From Pseudomonas sp. ISL-84 (lineage in GTDB: Bacteria > Bacillota > Bacilli > Bacillales > Cytobacillaceae), in NCBI GenBank assembly GCA_018613035.1, contig JAGGRA010000016.1, forward strand, positions 1 through 54,100: 54,100 bases of DNA, written 5' to 3'. The stretch's first letter is position 1. The number at the start of each line of letters is the position of its first letter. A program made the position numbers and the translations under genes. Below, piece by piece: positions 1 to 7,876 of the stretch. The notes beneath the pieces are model-generated. The model was not told the origin of the DNA and made no database searches. It saw only the letters and a list, made by a program, of their open reading frames with translations.

Positions 1-14
1 CGGGCGCACATGTA

Positions 15-46
15 AAAGGAGAGGCCGTTACGGACTCTCCTTTCTC
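15..46 (-). terminator. Terminator of the TauE/SafE gene
   Basis: Arms AAAGGAGAG and CTCTCCTTT enclose an 11-nt loop, followed on the minus strand by a short T run. The stem overlaps the last codons and the stop codon of the exporter gene, so coding sequence and terminator share bases. Confidence 0.6.
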
Positions 47-912
47 TCTTTATAACGGGACTTTGCCACCTTCACTTTAACCAGGCTTCTAACCAAAAAG
101 CCGCCGACAAATATAGCCATTAAAATAAGACCCGAATAGTTAAGATTTACTAATTTAAGAATAACACTGGCAACCGTTGCCATATATAGAGCACCAAGCA
201 TATAGGTAATTTCTTCGTTCTCAAAGTAGGAGGTAAGTTTTGCACCGAGCTGTGATCCGACCAGGCCGCCCGCCACTAAAGAAATGCCAATCCAATAATC
301 AATAGAAATTGTGGCTGCATAAGAGAGAAAACCTGCTGTAACAATTAATAAAATGGCAAATAAACTGGTGCCCACTGCTTTTTTAGGCAATAATCCCAAG
401 AATGCGACCGAAAGAGGCACCATAATAAAGCCCCCGCCAACCCCCAGTGTGGTTGAAACAAAACCAGCAAAAAAGCCGATTAAAACCATCTTTATAATGG
501 AAGGAGATTTTCCACTCGTGTTCTCTGCACCAGATTTTGACTTCCTTCCTCTTTTCAGCATGGTAAGAGCAAAGTAAGACAGCAGGACGATATAGAACAT
601 GGGGACCGCCCACTCATCCCAGCCTCTTTCTTCCAGGAAAAATACAAAAGGCCGAGCTGCCTGTGTTGCAGCCATTCCGCTTAAGCCGAGAATAAGGCCT
701 TGCTTCAGCAAAATATTCTTCATATTGATATGAGCGGTAATGCCGGAAATCGAGGTTCCGATTGAAAATAGCAAACTTGTTGTAATTGCTTCAATAGGAG
801 AAAATCCAAATAGCATTAAAGTCGGGGTCAAAATAAATCCTCCGCCTACCCCAAAGAAACCTGAGAGCACACTTATCAGTGCCCCTAGAAGAATGAATAA
901 AAGATATTCCAT
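28..912 (-). CDS. TauE/SafE family membrane exporter
   Basis: A 294-aa integral membrane protein of the TauE/SafE family (PF01925), whose members move sulfite, sulfoacetate or related organosulfur anions across the cytoplasmic membrane. The protein is a tandem of two homologous halves. Each half begins with a glycine-rich segment: GFFGVGGGFILTP near residues 18-30 and STTLGVGGGFIMVPL near 153-168. Eight or so hydrophobic helices are visible, and the C-terminus is short and basic. The length is normal for the family. It stands alone, divergent from the DedA gene, with its own terminator. The substrate cannot be read from the sequence, and no sulfur-metabolism gene lies beside it. Confidence 0.88.
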   Translation of the reverse strand: MEYLLFILLGALISVLSGFFGVGGGFILTPTLMLFGFSPIEAITTSLLFSIGTSISGITAHINMKNILLKQGLILGLSGMAATQAARPFVFFLEERGWDEWAVPMFYIVLLSYFALTMLKRGRKSKSGAENTSGKSPSIIKMVLIGFFAGFVSTTLGVGGGFIMVPLSVAFLGLLPKKAVGTSLFAILLIVTAGFLSYAATISIDYWIGISLVAGGLVGSQLGAKLTSYFENEEITYMLGALYMATVASVILKLVNLNYSGLILMAIFVGGFLVRSLVKVKVAKSRYKERKESP

Positions 913-1131
913 AAGAAAGCCTCACTTATAAAAGTATGTACTTTTCGATGATACTATTTCACTTTACCATACTTAGCAGGGTTTATAGGAATCGATCATC
1001 AGTATTTGCAGTTTTTCGAACATGATAAATAGCCCAAACCCTTAACAATCCATTCCAGCATGACGGGCTGACCCGAAAAGTGGTATACTTCACATGTGTG
1101 ATTATGAAAGCTATAAAGGAGAATAAAATAA

Positions 1132-1713
1132 ATGTCTGAAATGATTCATGCAATTGAAGAATGGCTCATGGAGTATGGCGTCTTTGGCTTGTTTTTCGTC
1201 TCTTTTGCCGATTCTTCTTTCTTTCCAATTCCACCTGATGTACTGCTGATTCCAATGGGGGTTTCCAACCCGGATAGTGTGCTCTGGTACGCATTTATTA
1301 CCACAGTCGCCTCCGTACTTGGCGCCATTCTTGGCTGGTTTATCGGAAAAAAACTTGGCCGCCCTGTTTTAAGATACATCATCTCGGAAGAAAGAATCCA
1401 GAAGGTTGAAGACTATTTCACGAAATATGGCGCGATGGCGATTTTAATCTCCGCATTTACTCCGATTCCTTATAAAGTCTTTACCATTTTTGCCGGAATA
1501 TCAAATATTCGTTTGAGAGTCTTAGTTATCTGGTCCATCATCGGCAGAGGAGCCCGTTTCTTTTTAGAAGCAGCCATCATTATGGTGCTGGGGGCACAGG
1601 CAAAGTCGTTTATTGAAGAAAACTTTACAATGCTAACGCTTATCGGTGGACTAATTATTCTTGTTGTTTATGTTATTTACCTTGTTATAAAAAAAAGAAA
1701 TAAAACAGTGTAA
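1132..1713 (+). CDS. DedA/VTT-domain membrane protein (YqaA-like)
   Basis: A 193-aa membrane protein of the DedA/SNARE-associated (VTT) superfamily. Motifs typical of the group are visible: SFFPIPPDVLLIPMG near residues 30-45, a GAILGWFIGKKLGRP segment near 65-80, and the re-entrant loop FTPIPYKVFTIFAG near 103-117. The last helix ends in a basic tail. Family members are linked to envelope integrity and phospholipid (undecaprenyl phosphate or PE) flipping; the exact lipid is not predictable here. The ATG is preceded by AAAGGAG. It is a single-gene unit closed by a strong terminator. Confidence 0.85.
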   Translation: MSEMIHAIEEWLMEYGVFGLFFVSFADSSFFPIPPDVLLIPMGVSNPDSVLWYAFITTVASVLGAILGWFIGKKLGRPVLRYIISEERIQKVEDYFTKYGAMAILISAFTPIPYKVFTIFAGISNIRLRVLVIWSIIGRGARFFLEAAIIMVLGAQAKSFIEENFTMLTLIGGLIILVVYVIYLVIKKRNKTV

Positions 1714-1717
1714 ATCT

Positions 1718-1745
1718 ATCCCGGTTTAAAACCGGGATTTTTTCT
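1718..1745 (+). terminator. Terminator of the DedA gene
   Basis: Perfect stem ATCCCGGTTT / AAACCGGGAT with a minimal loop, followed by six T residues. Confidence 0.85.
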
Positions 1746-1773
1746 TTGAACATTTCCCCTATAAAAACCTTAT

Positions 1774-1788
1774 TTATAATTATTATAA
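1774..1788. promoter_or_regulatory. PerR box
   Basis: TTATAATTATTATAA matches the Bacillus PerR consensus TTATAATNATTATAA at every defined position. It lies 7 bp upstream of the -35 of the miniferritin promoter. PerR represses mrgA (dps) until peroxide oxidises its iron centre, so the placement fits established biology. Confidence 0.85.
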
Positions 1789-1795
1789 ATTAATA

Positions 1796-1823
1796 TTGAT
1801 TTTAATTAAATATTTGTTATAAT
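1796..1823 (+). promoter_or_regulatory. Sigma-A promoter of the Dps/MrgA gene
   Basis: TTGATT, a 16-bp spacer and TATAAT, about 35 bp upstream of the start codon. Confidence 0.65.
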
Positions 1824-1856
1824 AAAGTTACAAGCTAATCAAAGGGGGATTTTTTA

Positions 1857-2294
1857 ATGGAAAAATTATATTCAGCATTAAATGTTCAAATTGCAAACTG
1901 GAGTGTTCTTTATACTAAATTGCATCGTTATCACTGGTTTGTAAAAGGGCCACTCTTCTTTACTCTGCATGAAAAATTTGAGGAGTTATATAATGAAGCA
2001 GCAGAAGTTATAGATGAAGCAGCGGAACGCCTGCTGGCTATTGGCGGCACACCTGCAGCAACTCTGAAGGAATATTTAAGTGTTGCTACCCTGGAAGAGT
2101 CAAATGGCGAAAGTAAAGCGGAAGACATGGTTGCCAGTCTGGCTGCAGATTACAAACATTTAAAAGAACAATTAATTTCATTGGCTCAAGCCTCTGAGGA
2201 CCACGAAGACCAAGTAACTGCAGATTTTGCAATCGGGCTGATTGAAAAACTTGATACTCACATTTGGATGCTAAATGCCTACTTAGGAGAGTAA
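1857..2294 (+). CDS. mrgA: Dps-family miniferritin (MrgA-like)
   Basis: A 145-aa ferritin-like protein of the Dps family, which forms dodecamers that oxidise Fe(II) with hydrogen peroxide, store iron and protect DNA. The intersubunit ferroxidase ligands are in place: His26 and His38 in the first helix (YHWFVKGP... TLHEKFEELY), and Asp53 and Glu57 in DEAAER. The length matches MrgA/Dps of Bacillus. AAGGGGGA precedes the ATG. A perfect PerR box upstream argues for the peroxide-induced MrgA type rather than the sigma-B Dps type. It is monocistronic, with a terminator immediately downstream. Confidence 0.92.
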   Translation: MEKLYSALNVQIANWSVLYTKLHRYHWFVKGPLFFTLHEKFEELYNEAAEVIDEAAERLLAIGGTPAATLKEYLSVATLEESNGESKAEDMVASLAADYKHLKEQLISLAQASEDHEDQVTADFAIGLIEKLDTHIWMLNAYLGE

Positions 2295-2306
2295 CTTAAT
2301 ATAGAA

Positions 2307-2340
2307 AAAGAGTCAGTGAGAAGAATCACTGGCTCTTTAT
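2307..2340 (+). terminator. Terminator of the Dps/MrgA gene
   Basis: AAAGAGTCAGTGA pairs with TCACTGGCTCTTT around a 6-nt loop. The T tract is short. Confidence 0.7.
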
Positions 2341-2460
2341 TTATGTTCAGAAGAATACTTTATGATCTTCTAAAGGGCGCAATTATTTTTCCCCAACAGC
2401 TGCTGGGAGATGTTATGATTGACCTGATTAGTTCATACAACTTAGAAAGGAGCTTCCATA

Positions 2461-3354
2461 ATGGCAAATTTAAAGTATTCTTTATTCATTTTTCTTGGCG
2501 CATGCAGTTATGGTATCTTGGCATCCATTGTTAAGCTTGGTCTTCAGGCAGGCCATACTGTTCACGAGCTGACAGGCAGCCAATATTTATTTGGGCTCCT
2601 TTTGCTATTGCTTTCCTTCCCTTTTATTAAGAAAACGAAAGTTACCTTTAAACAAACAGCGGCTTTGTTAATTACGGGGGCTTCATTAAGTTTAACGGGG
2701 ATTCTATATGGGCTGAGCCTTGACCGGAATCCTGCTTCTATAGCTGTTGTTCTGTTATTCCAATTCACCTGGATTGGAATATTAATAGAAGCACTTTATG
2801 AAAAAAAGAAACCAAGCAAAGCAAAACTTATTTCTTCGCTCCTGCTGATTATTGGTACAGTATTTGCAAGCAATCTTACTGCCGGCGGCTCCGCTCCCAT
2901 TAAGGCTGAAGGATTAATTTACGGACTCCTATCTGCTGTTACCTTTGCATTGTTTATTTTCGCAAGCGGCAAGGTTGGAAAAGGAATTCCTGGTATCCAG
3001 CGAAGCATCTTTATTACCCTTGGAGGCCTTCTTCTGGTTGCAGCAGTTTCCGGACAAATTTTAATCAGAGGCGGTATTCAATTGCAAGGATTATGGAAAT
3101 TCGGACTGCTGATGGCTTTATTCGGCGCCATTTTCCCGATTATTTTCTTTGCAATCGGCTCTCCGCACATAGACTCCGGACTTGCCACTATCGTTGGCTC
3201 TGCGGAACTTCCAGCTGCTGTTGCTGCTGCCATGCTTCTGCTTGGAGATGGAATCACGGAAGCACAGACCTTCGGAATTGTCCTAATCCTGATCGGAATC
3301 AGCATTCCACAGTTTTCTTTTAAAAAAGTTTCAAAGAATCGTTATAGCACATAA
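2461..3354 (+). CDS. EamA/DMT-family transporter
   Basis: A 297-aa, roughly ten-helix protein of the drug/metabolite transporter superfamily, built from two EamA halves (about residues 5-135 and 150-285). The second half ends in the usual LPAAVAAAMLLLGDGITEAQ and GIVLILIGISI pattern. Substrates in this family range from amino acids to nucleosides, and nothing here narrows the choice. AGAAAGGAG stands just before the ATG. The gene is closed by a tight GGAGGG/CCCTCC terminator and precedes an unrelated PPOX gene. Confidence 0.88.
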   Translation: MANLKYSLFIFLGACSYGILASIVKLGLQAGHTVHELTGSQYLFGLLLLLLSFPFIKKTKVTFKQTAALLITGASLSLTGILYGLSLDRNPASIAVVLLFQFTWIGILIEALYEKKKPSKAKLISSLLLIIGTVFASNLTAGGSAPIKAEGLIYGLLSAVTFALFIFASGKVGKGIPGIQRSIFITLGGLLLVAAVSGQILIRGGIQLQGLWKFGLLMALFGAIFPIIFFAIGSPHIDSGLATIVGSAELPAAVAAAMLLLGDGITEAQTFGIVLILIGISIPQFSFKKVSKNRYST

Positions 3355-3376
3355 GGAGGGGAAACCCTCCTTTTTC
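3353..3376 (+). terminator. Terminator of the EamA gene
   Basis: AAGGAGGG and CCCTCCTT flank a GAAA tetraloop, followed by TTT. The stem begins at the stop codon. Confidence 0.8.
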
Positions 3377-3408
3377 TTGAATACATAAATGAATGAGGAG
3401 GGGTTTTT

Positions 3409-4044
3409 TTGCTAGATACAGTTTTTAAAAAAGTAATTGATTCTGAGGAAGAGCTCCGTTTATTGCTTGGCACCCCCAGCAGGACAGCAGCCAATAAAAT
3501 CATACATAAACTCGATCATCATTGCCGGGAATTTATTGGACAGTCTCCGATATTATTTCTCTCAACCGCTGACAGTGCGGGCAGATGTGATACTTCCCCG
3601 CGCGGTGATGCCCCTGGCTTTGTACATATCCTAGATGATCATACTTTCGTTATACCTGAGCGCCCGGGCAATAAAAGGATGGATTCATTGCTCAACATCC
3701 TTTCCAACCCGCATGTTGGCCTGCTTTTTGCAATTCCCGGACTTGAGGAAACACTAAGAATCAATGGCCATGCAAGAATTATTAGAGATTCGAAGATTTT
3801 AGAACAAATGGCAGCCTATGGCAAGAATCCGATTCTGGGAATAGCTGTTGAAGTGGACGAATGCTATATTCACTGCGCAAAAGCCTTTAAGCGATCTAAG
3901 CTTTGGGATCAAAGCCATTGGCTGGATAAACAAGATTTGCCTAAACCCGCGCAAATCCTTGCTGACCATGTCAATCTGCCTGGGCTGGACAGTGAAAAGA
4001 TTGAAAACGCCCTTTTGGAAAGCTATGAGAAGAGGCTTTATTAG
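3409..4044 (+). CDS. Pyridoxamine 5'-phosphate oxidase-fold (PPOX) FMN-binding protein
   Basis: A 211-aa protein of the FMN-binding split-barrel superfamily, resembling the MSMEG_1061 subfamily of PPOX proteins. Visible marks are FLSTADSAGRCDTSPRG (about residues 49-65), PERPGNKRMDSLLNIL (about 82-97) and the C-terminal CYIHCAKAFKRSKLWD segment. Members bind flavin and usually reduce small molecules or heme- or F420-linked substrates; the real substrate is unknown. The start is TTG at 3409, chosen because GAGGAGGGG lies the right distance upstream and no ATG fits. Confidence 0.82.
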   Translation: MLDTVFKKVIDSEEELRLLLGTPSRTAANKIIHKLDHHCREFIGQSPILFLSTADSAGRCDTSPRGDAPGFVHILDDHTFVIPERPGNKRMDSLLNILSNPHVGLLFAIPGLEETLRINGHARIIRDSKILEQMAAYGKNPILGIAVEVDECYIHCAKAFKRSKLWDQSHWLDKQDLPKPAQILADHVNLPGLDSEKIENALLESYEKRLY

Positions 4045-4105
4045 GCTCGATCCAATATTGGGTTTTGCGGTTATATGGTAATTTTCGCGGAAGAATGATT
4101 ATAGC

Positions 4106-4138
4106 GGAGGTTTTGGACTTGTCCAAAGCCTTTTTTCT
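4106..4138 (+). terminator. Terminator of the PPOX gene
   Basis: GGTTTTGGAC pairs with GTCCAAAGCC (one G-T pair) around a very short loop, followed by six T residues. Confidence 0.7.
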
Positions 4139-4246
4139 ATATAAGTCCATCTGGAGAGTCTATTTAAGCATCTCTCTGTTTACTCCAAAAAGGATTGGGT
4201 ATATGAAAGTATGCAAAAATACAATTTCTTAAAGGAGTGAACAATA

Positions 4247-5944
4247 TTGGACAATAATCGGTATTGGGGCGGGTTTGATTACCTTTTGGCCAAGCTGCCT
4301 GACTTATTATTAGCACTTTTAGTTTTATTAATTGGATGGGTTATCGCAAAAGCCATTGAAAAGGCCGTTTTAAAAGGACTTCGTAAAACCAGCCTGGATG
4401 ACAAGGTATTCCCCGATAAAGCAAACAGAAAATATTCATCCGAGAAAATGATCAGTAAGATCATTTACTACCTTTTGCTAGTATTCGTGTTCATCTTATT
4501 TTTCAATATTCTTGATCTTGATATTATCGCAACTCCACTAGTGGGCATGTTCTCCTCGATCATGGCTGCAGTTCCCAGCATTTTAAAAGCAGCTCTTATT
4601 CTCTTATTTGCATGGCTTATTGCTTCCGGTCTCAGCTTCTTAATTAGAAAAGGTGGTAAAACGCTAAAAGTTCATGAAAAATTGGATAAATGGAATTTAA
4701 CCGACAATAAGCAGCAGCCTTCCAATGTAATCGATAAGGTTGCAAAAGTTGTTTTTTATCTTGTTTTGCTTATTTTCCTGCCAGCTGTATTGGGTGCTTT
4801 AAACCTGAATGGCATCGCTGGACCGTTCACTGGCATGCTGGAAAGTATCCTGGCATTCTTGCCTAAGCTTTTGGCAGCAGCCCTTATTTTATTAGTAGGA
4901 TGGTTTGTTGCAAAAATTGTGCGCGATATCGTAACGAATTTCCTGCAAGCAATCGGAACTGAGAAATTAACGAAAAAACTTGGCTTAACTCGTTTATTTG
5001 AAGGGACAAGCCTTGCTTCTGTGATTGGTACCGTTGTTTTCGTACTAATTTTAATTCCAACAGTAATCGCTGCGTTAGAACGATTGGATATTGAAGGTAT
5101 CTCCGGGCCAGCCATTGCGATGCTGAATGACGTTCTGACCATGCTGCCGAATATTGCCGTAGCCATTTTCTTTGTGCTGATTGGTGTATGGATCGGAAAA
5201 TGGGTTCGAAAGTTTGTTTCCAGCCTATTAGAACGCATCGGATTTAATTCTTACTTCTCTGGAATGGGATTGAACAAATCTCCTGCAACAGGCAGTGGTT
5301 TGACCTTCTCCCAGGTTATCGGCTATATTGCTGAAGTCATTATTGTCCTCTTGTTTGTTGTTCAGGCCCTTAATATACTTGGTCTTGATTTCTTAGTGAC
5401 ACTTGCAACTGGCGTTATTGCTTACCTGCCTCATGTCATTGCGGCTCTCGTTATTCTTGGAGTCGGCTTATGGCTCGGCAGCCTTGTGAAAAAACTGCTT
5501 AGCACAGTGCTTCAAGGACCGCATTATAAATTCCTGGCAAACGTTGCGCAAGCAGCCATAGTTGCTATCTCCATCTTTATGGCACTTGACCAGCTTGGCC
5601 TTGCAGCCTCCATTGTCAATGCTGCCTTTATTCTAACACTTGGCGCATTGGCACTTGCATTCGGATTATCTTTTGGTCTTGGCGGAAAAGATTTTGCTGC
5701 CAAGTATCTTCAAAAGCTTGATCGTAAAATTGAAGAAACAACCATTAATAAAGATGCAGATACAAAAAGAGTGATGAAAGAAGCAATGCCTGTGAAGAAA
5801 CCAGGCAACACGTCCTCTGCCCCTACTAACGTAGATAAACCGATAAACCCATCAAGCCCGGATCCGACCAGAAATCCGGCTAATGATCCATTAAATCCAC
5901 GCAATAATCGCATGGATGAAAACAATGGGCCGATGAAACCATAA
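4247..5944 (+). CDS. Mechanosensitive-channel-like protein built of TM-helix repeats
   Basis: A 565-aa membrane protein related to small-conductance mechanosensitive channel proteins carrying conserved TM-helix repeats (PF05552). Five tandem units can be seen, each with a LP..L.A.LIL..GW..AK or similar helix followed by a basic stretch (around residues 15-48, 108-140, 200-235, 297-332 and 392-425). The last helices carry LALAFGLSFGLGGKDFAAKYL (about 472-492), which resembles the pore helix of MscS. No full MscS beta-domain follows. The chain instead ends in a disordered Pro/Asn-rich tail. The start is TTG at 4247, supported by AAAGGAGTGA. Channel function is inferred from family only. Confidence 0.8.
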   Translation: MDNNRYWGGFDYLLAKLPDLLLALLVLLIGWVIAKAIEKAVLKGLRKTSLDDKVFPDKANRKYSSEKMISKIIYYLLLVFVFILFFNILDLDIIATPLVGMFSSIMAAVPSILKAALILLFAWLIASGLSFLIRKGGKTLKVHEKLDKWNLTDNKQQPSNVIDKVAKVVFYLVLLIFLPAVLGALNLNGIAGPFTGMLESILAFLPKLLAAALILLVGWFVAKIVRDIVTNFLQAIGTEKLTKKLGLTRLFEGTSLASVIGTVVFVLILIPTVIAALERLDIEGISGPAIAMLNDVLTMLPNIAVAIFFVLIGVWIGKWVRKFVSSLLERIGFNSYFSGMGLNKSPATGSGLTFSQVIGYIAEVIIVLLFVVQALNILGLDFLVTLATGVIAYLPHVIAALVILGVGLWLGSLVKKLLSTVLQGPHYKFLANVAQAAIVAISIFMALDQLGLAASIVNAAFILTLGALALAFGLSFGLGGKDFAAKYLQKLDRKIEETTINKDADTKRVMKEAMPVKKPGNTSSAPTNVDKPINPSSPDPTRNPANDPLNPRNNRMDENNGPMKP

Positions 5945-5958
5945 AATCATGCCAAGTG

Positions 5959-5992
5959 AAGCACGTCCAAAAGGACGTGCTTTTATTATTTT
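5959..5992 (+). terminator. Terminator of the mechanosensitive-channel-like gene
   Basis: Perfect 10-bp stem AAGCACGTCC / GGACGTGCTT with an AAAA loop, followed by a T-rich tract. Confidence 0.85.
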
Positions 5993-6075
5993 TCGGCCTT
6001 TTTCCTTCACAAGATCAAAAAAATTAAGTACAATACTAATACCAACAAAACCAATAAGAAAGGTCGGATAATAAA

Positions 6076-6507
6076 TTGGCAACTAAGCCTTCTTCCATCC
6101 CCCGTCCTCTAGTCAGAACCAATCAGTGGTCCATTGTATTGAGTGTTATAGCCTCATGGCTTTCTGCTCAGATTTGGATTCTAGCCATACCGCTGCTCGC
6201 AGGCATAATGGGATTATTGTTTGGTTTCAATCCTATTATGCGTATTGCAAAGCTTTTTTTAATAAAGAAGCCTATCGAATATATACCGGAAGATTGGGGT
6301 CAGCAGCAGTTTAACCAATGTATTGCAGTTGTTTGCCTGGCATTGGGTCTAATTAGTTTCCTGATCGGATGGACAATCGCCGGATATATTTTTACAGCTA
6401 TGGTTGCTTTATCTGCATTTATTGCCATTCTTGGATTTTGCATTGGCTGTTATATCCGCTTTCAGCTGAACCAATATAAATACAGAAAATCATTAGACAA
6501 AGCATAA
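6076..6507 (+). CDS. DUF4395-like membrane protein
   Basis: A 143-aa membrane protein with about four hydrophobic helices (roughly residues 20-50 as a pair, 82-102 and 104-125). The N-terminal IPRPLVRTNQW segment and the FNPIMRIAK element after the first helix pair resemble DUF4395 proteins, for which no function is known. It starts with TTG at 6076 after AGAAAGGTCGG; an ATG alternative is absent near the conserved N-terminus. It is monocistronic, with a weak terminator. Family assignment is from memory and moderate. Confidence 0.68.
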   Translation: MATKPSSIPRPLVRTNQWSIVLSVIASWLSAQIWILAIPLLAGIMGLLFGFNPIMRIAKLFLIKKPIEYIPEDWGQQQFNQCIAVVCLALGLISFLIGWTIAGYIFTAMVALSAFIAILGFCIGCYIRFQLNQYKYRKSLDKA

Positions 6508-6535
6508 GGCAGCCACTTTGGCTGTCTTTTTCCTT
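6507..6535 (+). terminator. Probable terminator after the DUF4395-like gene
   Basis: Short GGCAGCC / GGCTGTC hairpin followed by TTTTTCC. Confidence 0.55.
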
Positions 6536-6554
6536 TTGGCTGTTTTCGCAAACT

Positions 6555-6822
6555 TTGTTGCTTTTTAAACAAGTATTGCGGAGAGGTTGATTTCCGCTCC
6601 AGGATGCTCGCTTTCCGCGGGGTGGGCGGTGAGCCTCCTCGGCGCGCAGCGCCTGTGGGATCTCACCTGTCCCACTTCTCTCGCAGGACATTGAATAGGC
6701 TTCCTTGAATTAACACCGCACGAAGAAAATGCGAATACATTTTCGAGGATCTCGCACCTTGCGCTCCATCAACCAACCTTATTTATCAATGTTTTATTCA
6801 CAAACTTATTCAAAAGCAACAA
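6555..6822. repeat. MITE-like interspersed repeat with 11-bp terminal inverted repeats
   Basis: This 268-bp element is bounded by TTGTTGCTTTT (6555-6565) and AAAAGCAACAA (6812-6822). The GC-rich interior (about 6586-6700) begins GTTGATTTCCGCT and contains CCTCCTCGGCGCGCAGCGCC, quite unlike the AT-rich flanks. Such interiors recur between genes in Bacillus-type genomes (recalled, not searched), and a diverged copy lies at 31053-31170 in this window. It encodes no credible protein. The rest of 6823-6943 is AT-rich and holds only the upstream region of the next gene. Confidence 0.65.
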
Positions 6823-6943
6823 TCTTTTAGAAAAAAGCCTTCCTTTTTGACCCATTTGTTTCAAAGGACTTTCTGTGGGGTACTTAAATCATATAGCTTC
6901 AAATCTCGACATTGTTCTTTTAAATCATTTCTGAGGTGAAAAA

Positions 6944-7669
6944 ATGGAAACTGCCAGTAGAGTTCTTTTAACGAAAGAAGATATGACTAACCCCGATATC
7001 GTACCAGAGTGGGTCATCAAAGAATACCAAAACTTTCATGATACAGTAACAGATAAAACGTTTCCTTGCTATTTTGGGATGACAGCAGAGCTAAGGGGCG
7101 AGCTGCGTTATGCCTATATTACACGGGAGGACTGGTCCAATCTGCCGGAAGCGCTCGAGTCCTTTATCGATCTTTTCGATGCTCCCAAAATGATTCGACA
7201 CGGCCTTTTTGTATTTGTAGAGCCGGAGAAAGATGAAAAATCATTGGAACATTACAGAGAGTATTTCTGGAATGTCCTTCAGTATTTGCATAAAATCGAT
7301 ACAAAGCCTTGGCCGAAGGATTATCCAACAGATCCCGACCATCACTTATGGGCATTCTCATTTGCTGAAGAACCGTTCTTCGTGTTTGGAAATGCACCTG
7401 CCTATAAGCAAAGAAAAACAAGAGACCTAGGCAATAGCCTGATACTAGGATTTCAGCCCCGCAGAATCTTTGAAGGGCTTGAGGGCACATCCAAAGGCGG
7501 CATTATGTCCAGAGAAAAAGTAAGGGAACGTGTGGAAAAGTGGGACGGCCTCCCTACCCATCCAAACATCAGCCATTACGGGGATCCCGAACACCGGGAG
7601 TGGAAGCAATACTTTATTGGCGATGATGTTAAACCAATCGACGGGAAATGCCCTTTTCATCATAGATAA
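6944..7669 (+). CDS. YqcI/YcgG family protein
   Basis: A 241-aa soluble protein of the YqcI/YcgG family (PF08892). Characteristic elements are the N-terminal FPCYFGMTAE segment (about residues 41-50), the central WPKDYPTDPDHHLWAFSFA stretch (about 124-142), and the C-terminal DGKCPFHH, whose Cys-Pro-Phe-His is a likely ligand site. The family includes GntA, a heme-dependent N-hydroxylase of guanitoxin biosynthesis, so a heme-dependent oxygenase-like activity is a reasonable inference. No guanitoxin genes are nearby. GAGGTG lies upstream of the ATG, and the gene is monocistronic with a terminator. Confidence 0.82.
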   Translation: METASRVLLTKEDMTNPDIVPEWVIKEYQNFHDTVTDKTFPCYFGMTAELRGELRYAYITREDWSNLPEALESFIDLFDAPKMIRHGLFVFVEPEKDEKSLEHYREYFWNVLQYLHKIDTKPWPKDYPTDPDHHLWAFSFAEEPFFVFGNAPAYKQRKTRDLGNSLILGFQPRRIFEGLEGTSKGGIMSREKVRERVEKWDGLPTHPNISHYGDPEHREWKQYFIGDDVKPIDGKCPFHHR

Positions 7670-7674
7670 GTTAA

Positions 7675-7706
7675 AGGCTTGGACCGTAAAATATCCAAGC
7701 CTCTTT
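7675..7706 (+). terminator. Terminator of the YqcI/YcgG gene
   Basis: AGGCTTGGA and TCCAAGCCT form a perfect 9-bp stem around a 10-nt loop, followed by CTTT. Confidence 0.7.
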
Positions 7707-7826
7707 GGCGGATAGTTCTTTAAAGTTGCTGACATTACCTACTTAGCTGATGATATAAAGCTTTAGTAGACCATATAATTCCGTTGTTGATGATTTATCG
7801 GCTGAAGCTAAGCTTCTCTCAAATAC

Positions 7827-7870
7827 AAAAAGAGAACTGTATCAGTGATGATTTAGCTCTCTTTTATTTT
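7827..7870 (-). terminator. Probable terminator of the yclNOPQ operon
   Basis: On the minus strand AAAAGAGAGCT pairs imperfectly with AGTTCTCTTTT, followed by a T-rich tract, immediately after the yclQ stop codon. Confidence 0.6.
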
Positions 7871-7876
7871 TGCCAG

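Noticed and set aside
2316..2534. 72-codon ORF overlapping the Dps terminator and the EamA start
   Set aside because: It begins inside a terminator hairpin and overlaps a well-supported gene in another frame.
4756..5238. 160-codon minus-strand ORF within the mechanosensitive-channel-like gene
   Set aside because: Shadow caused by repeated hydrophobic helices on the coding strand.
6419..6691. 90-codon minus-strand ORF ending in the interspersed repeat
   Set aside because: It spans the 3' end of a real gene, a terminator and the non-coding repeat, with no ribosome site.
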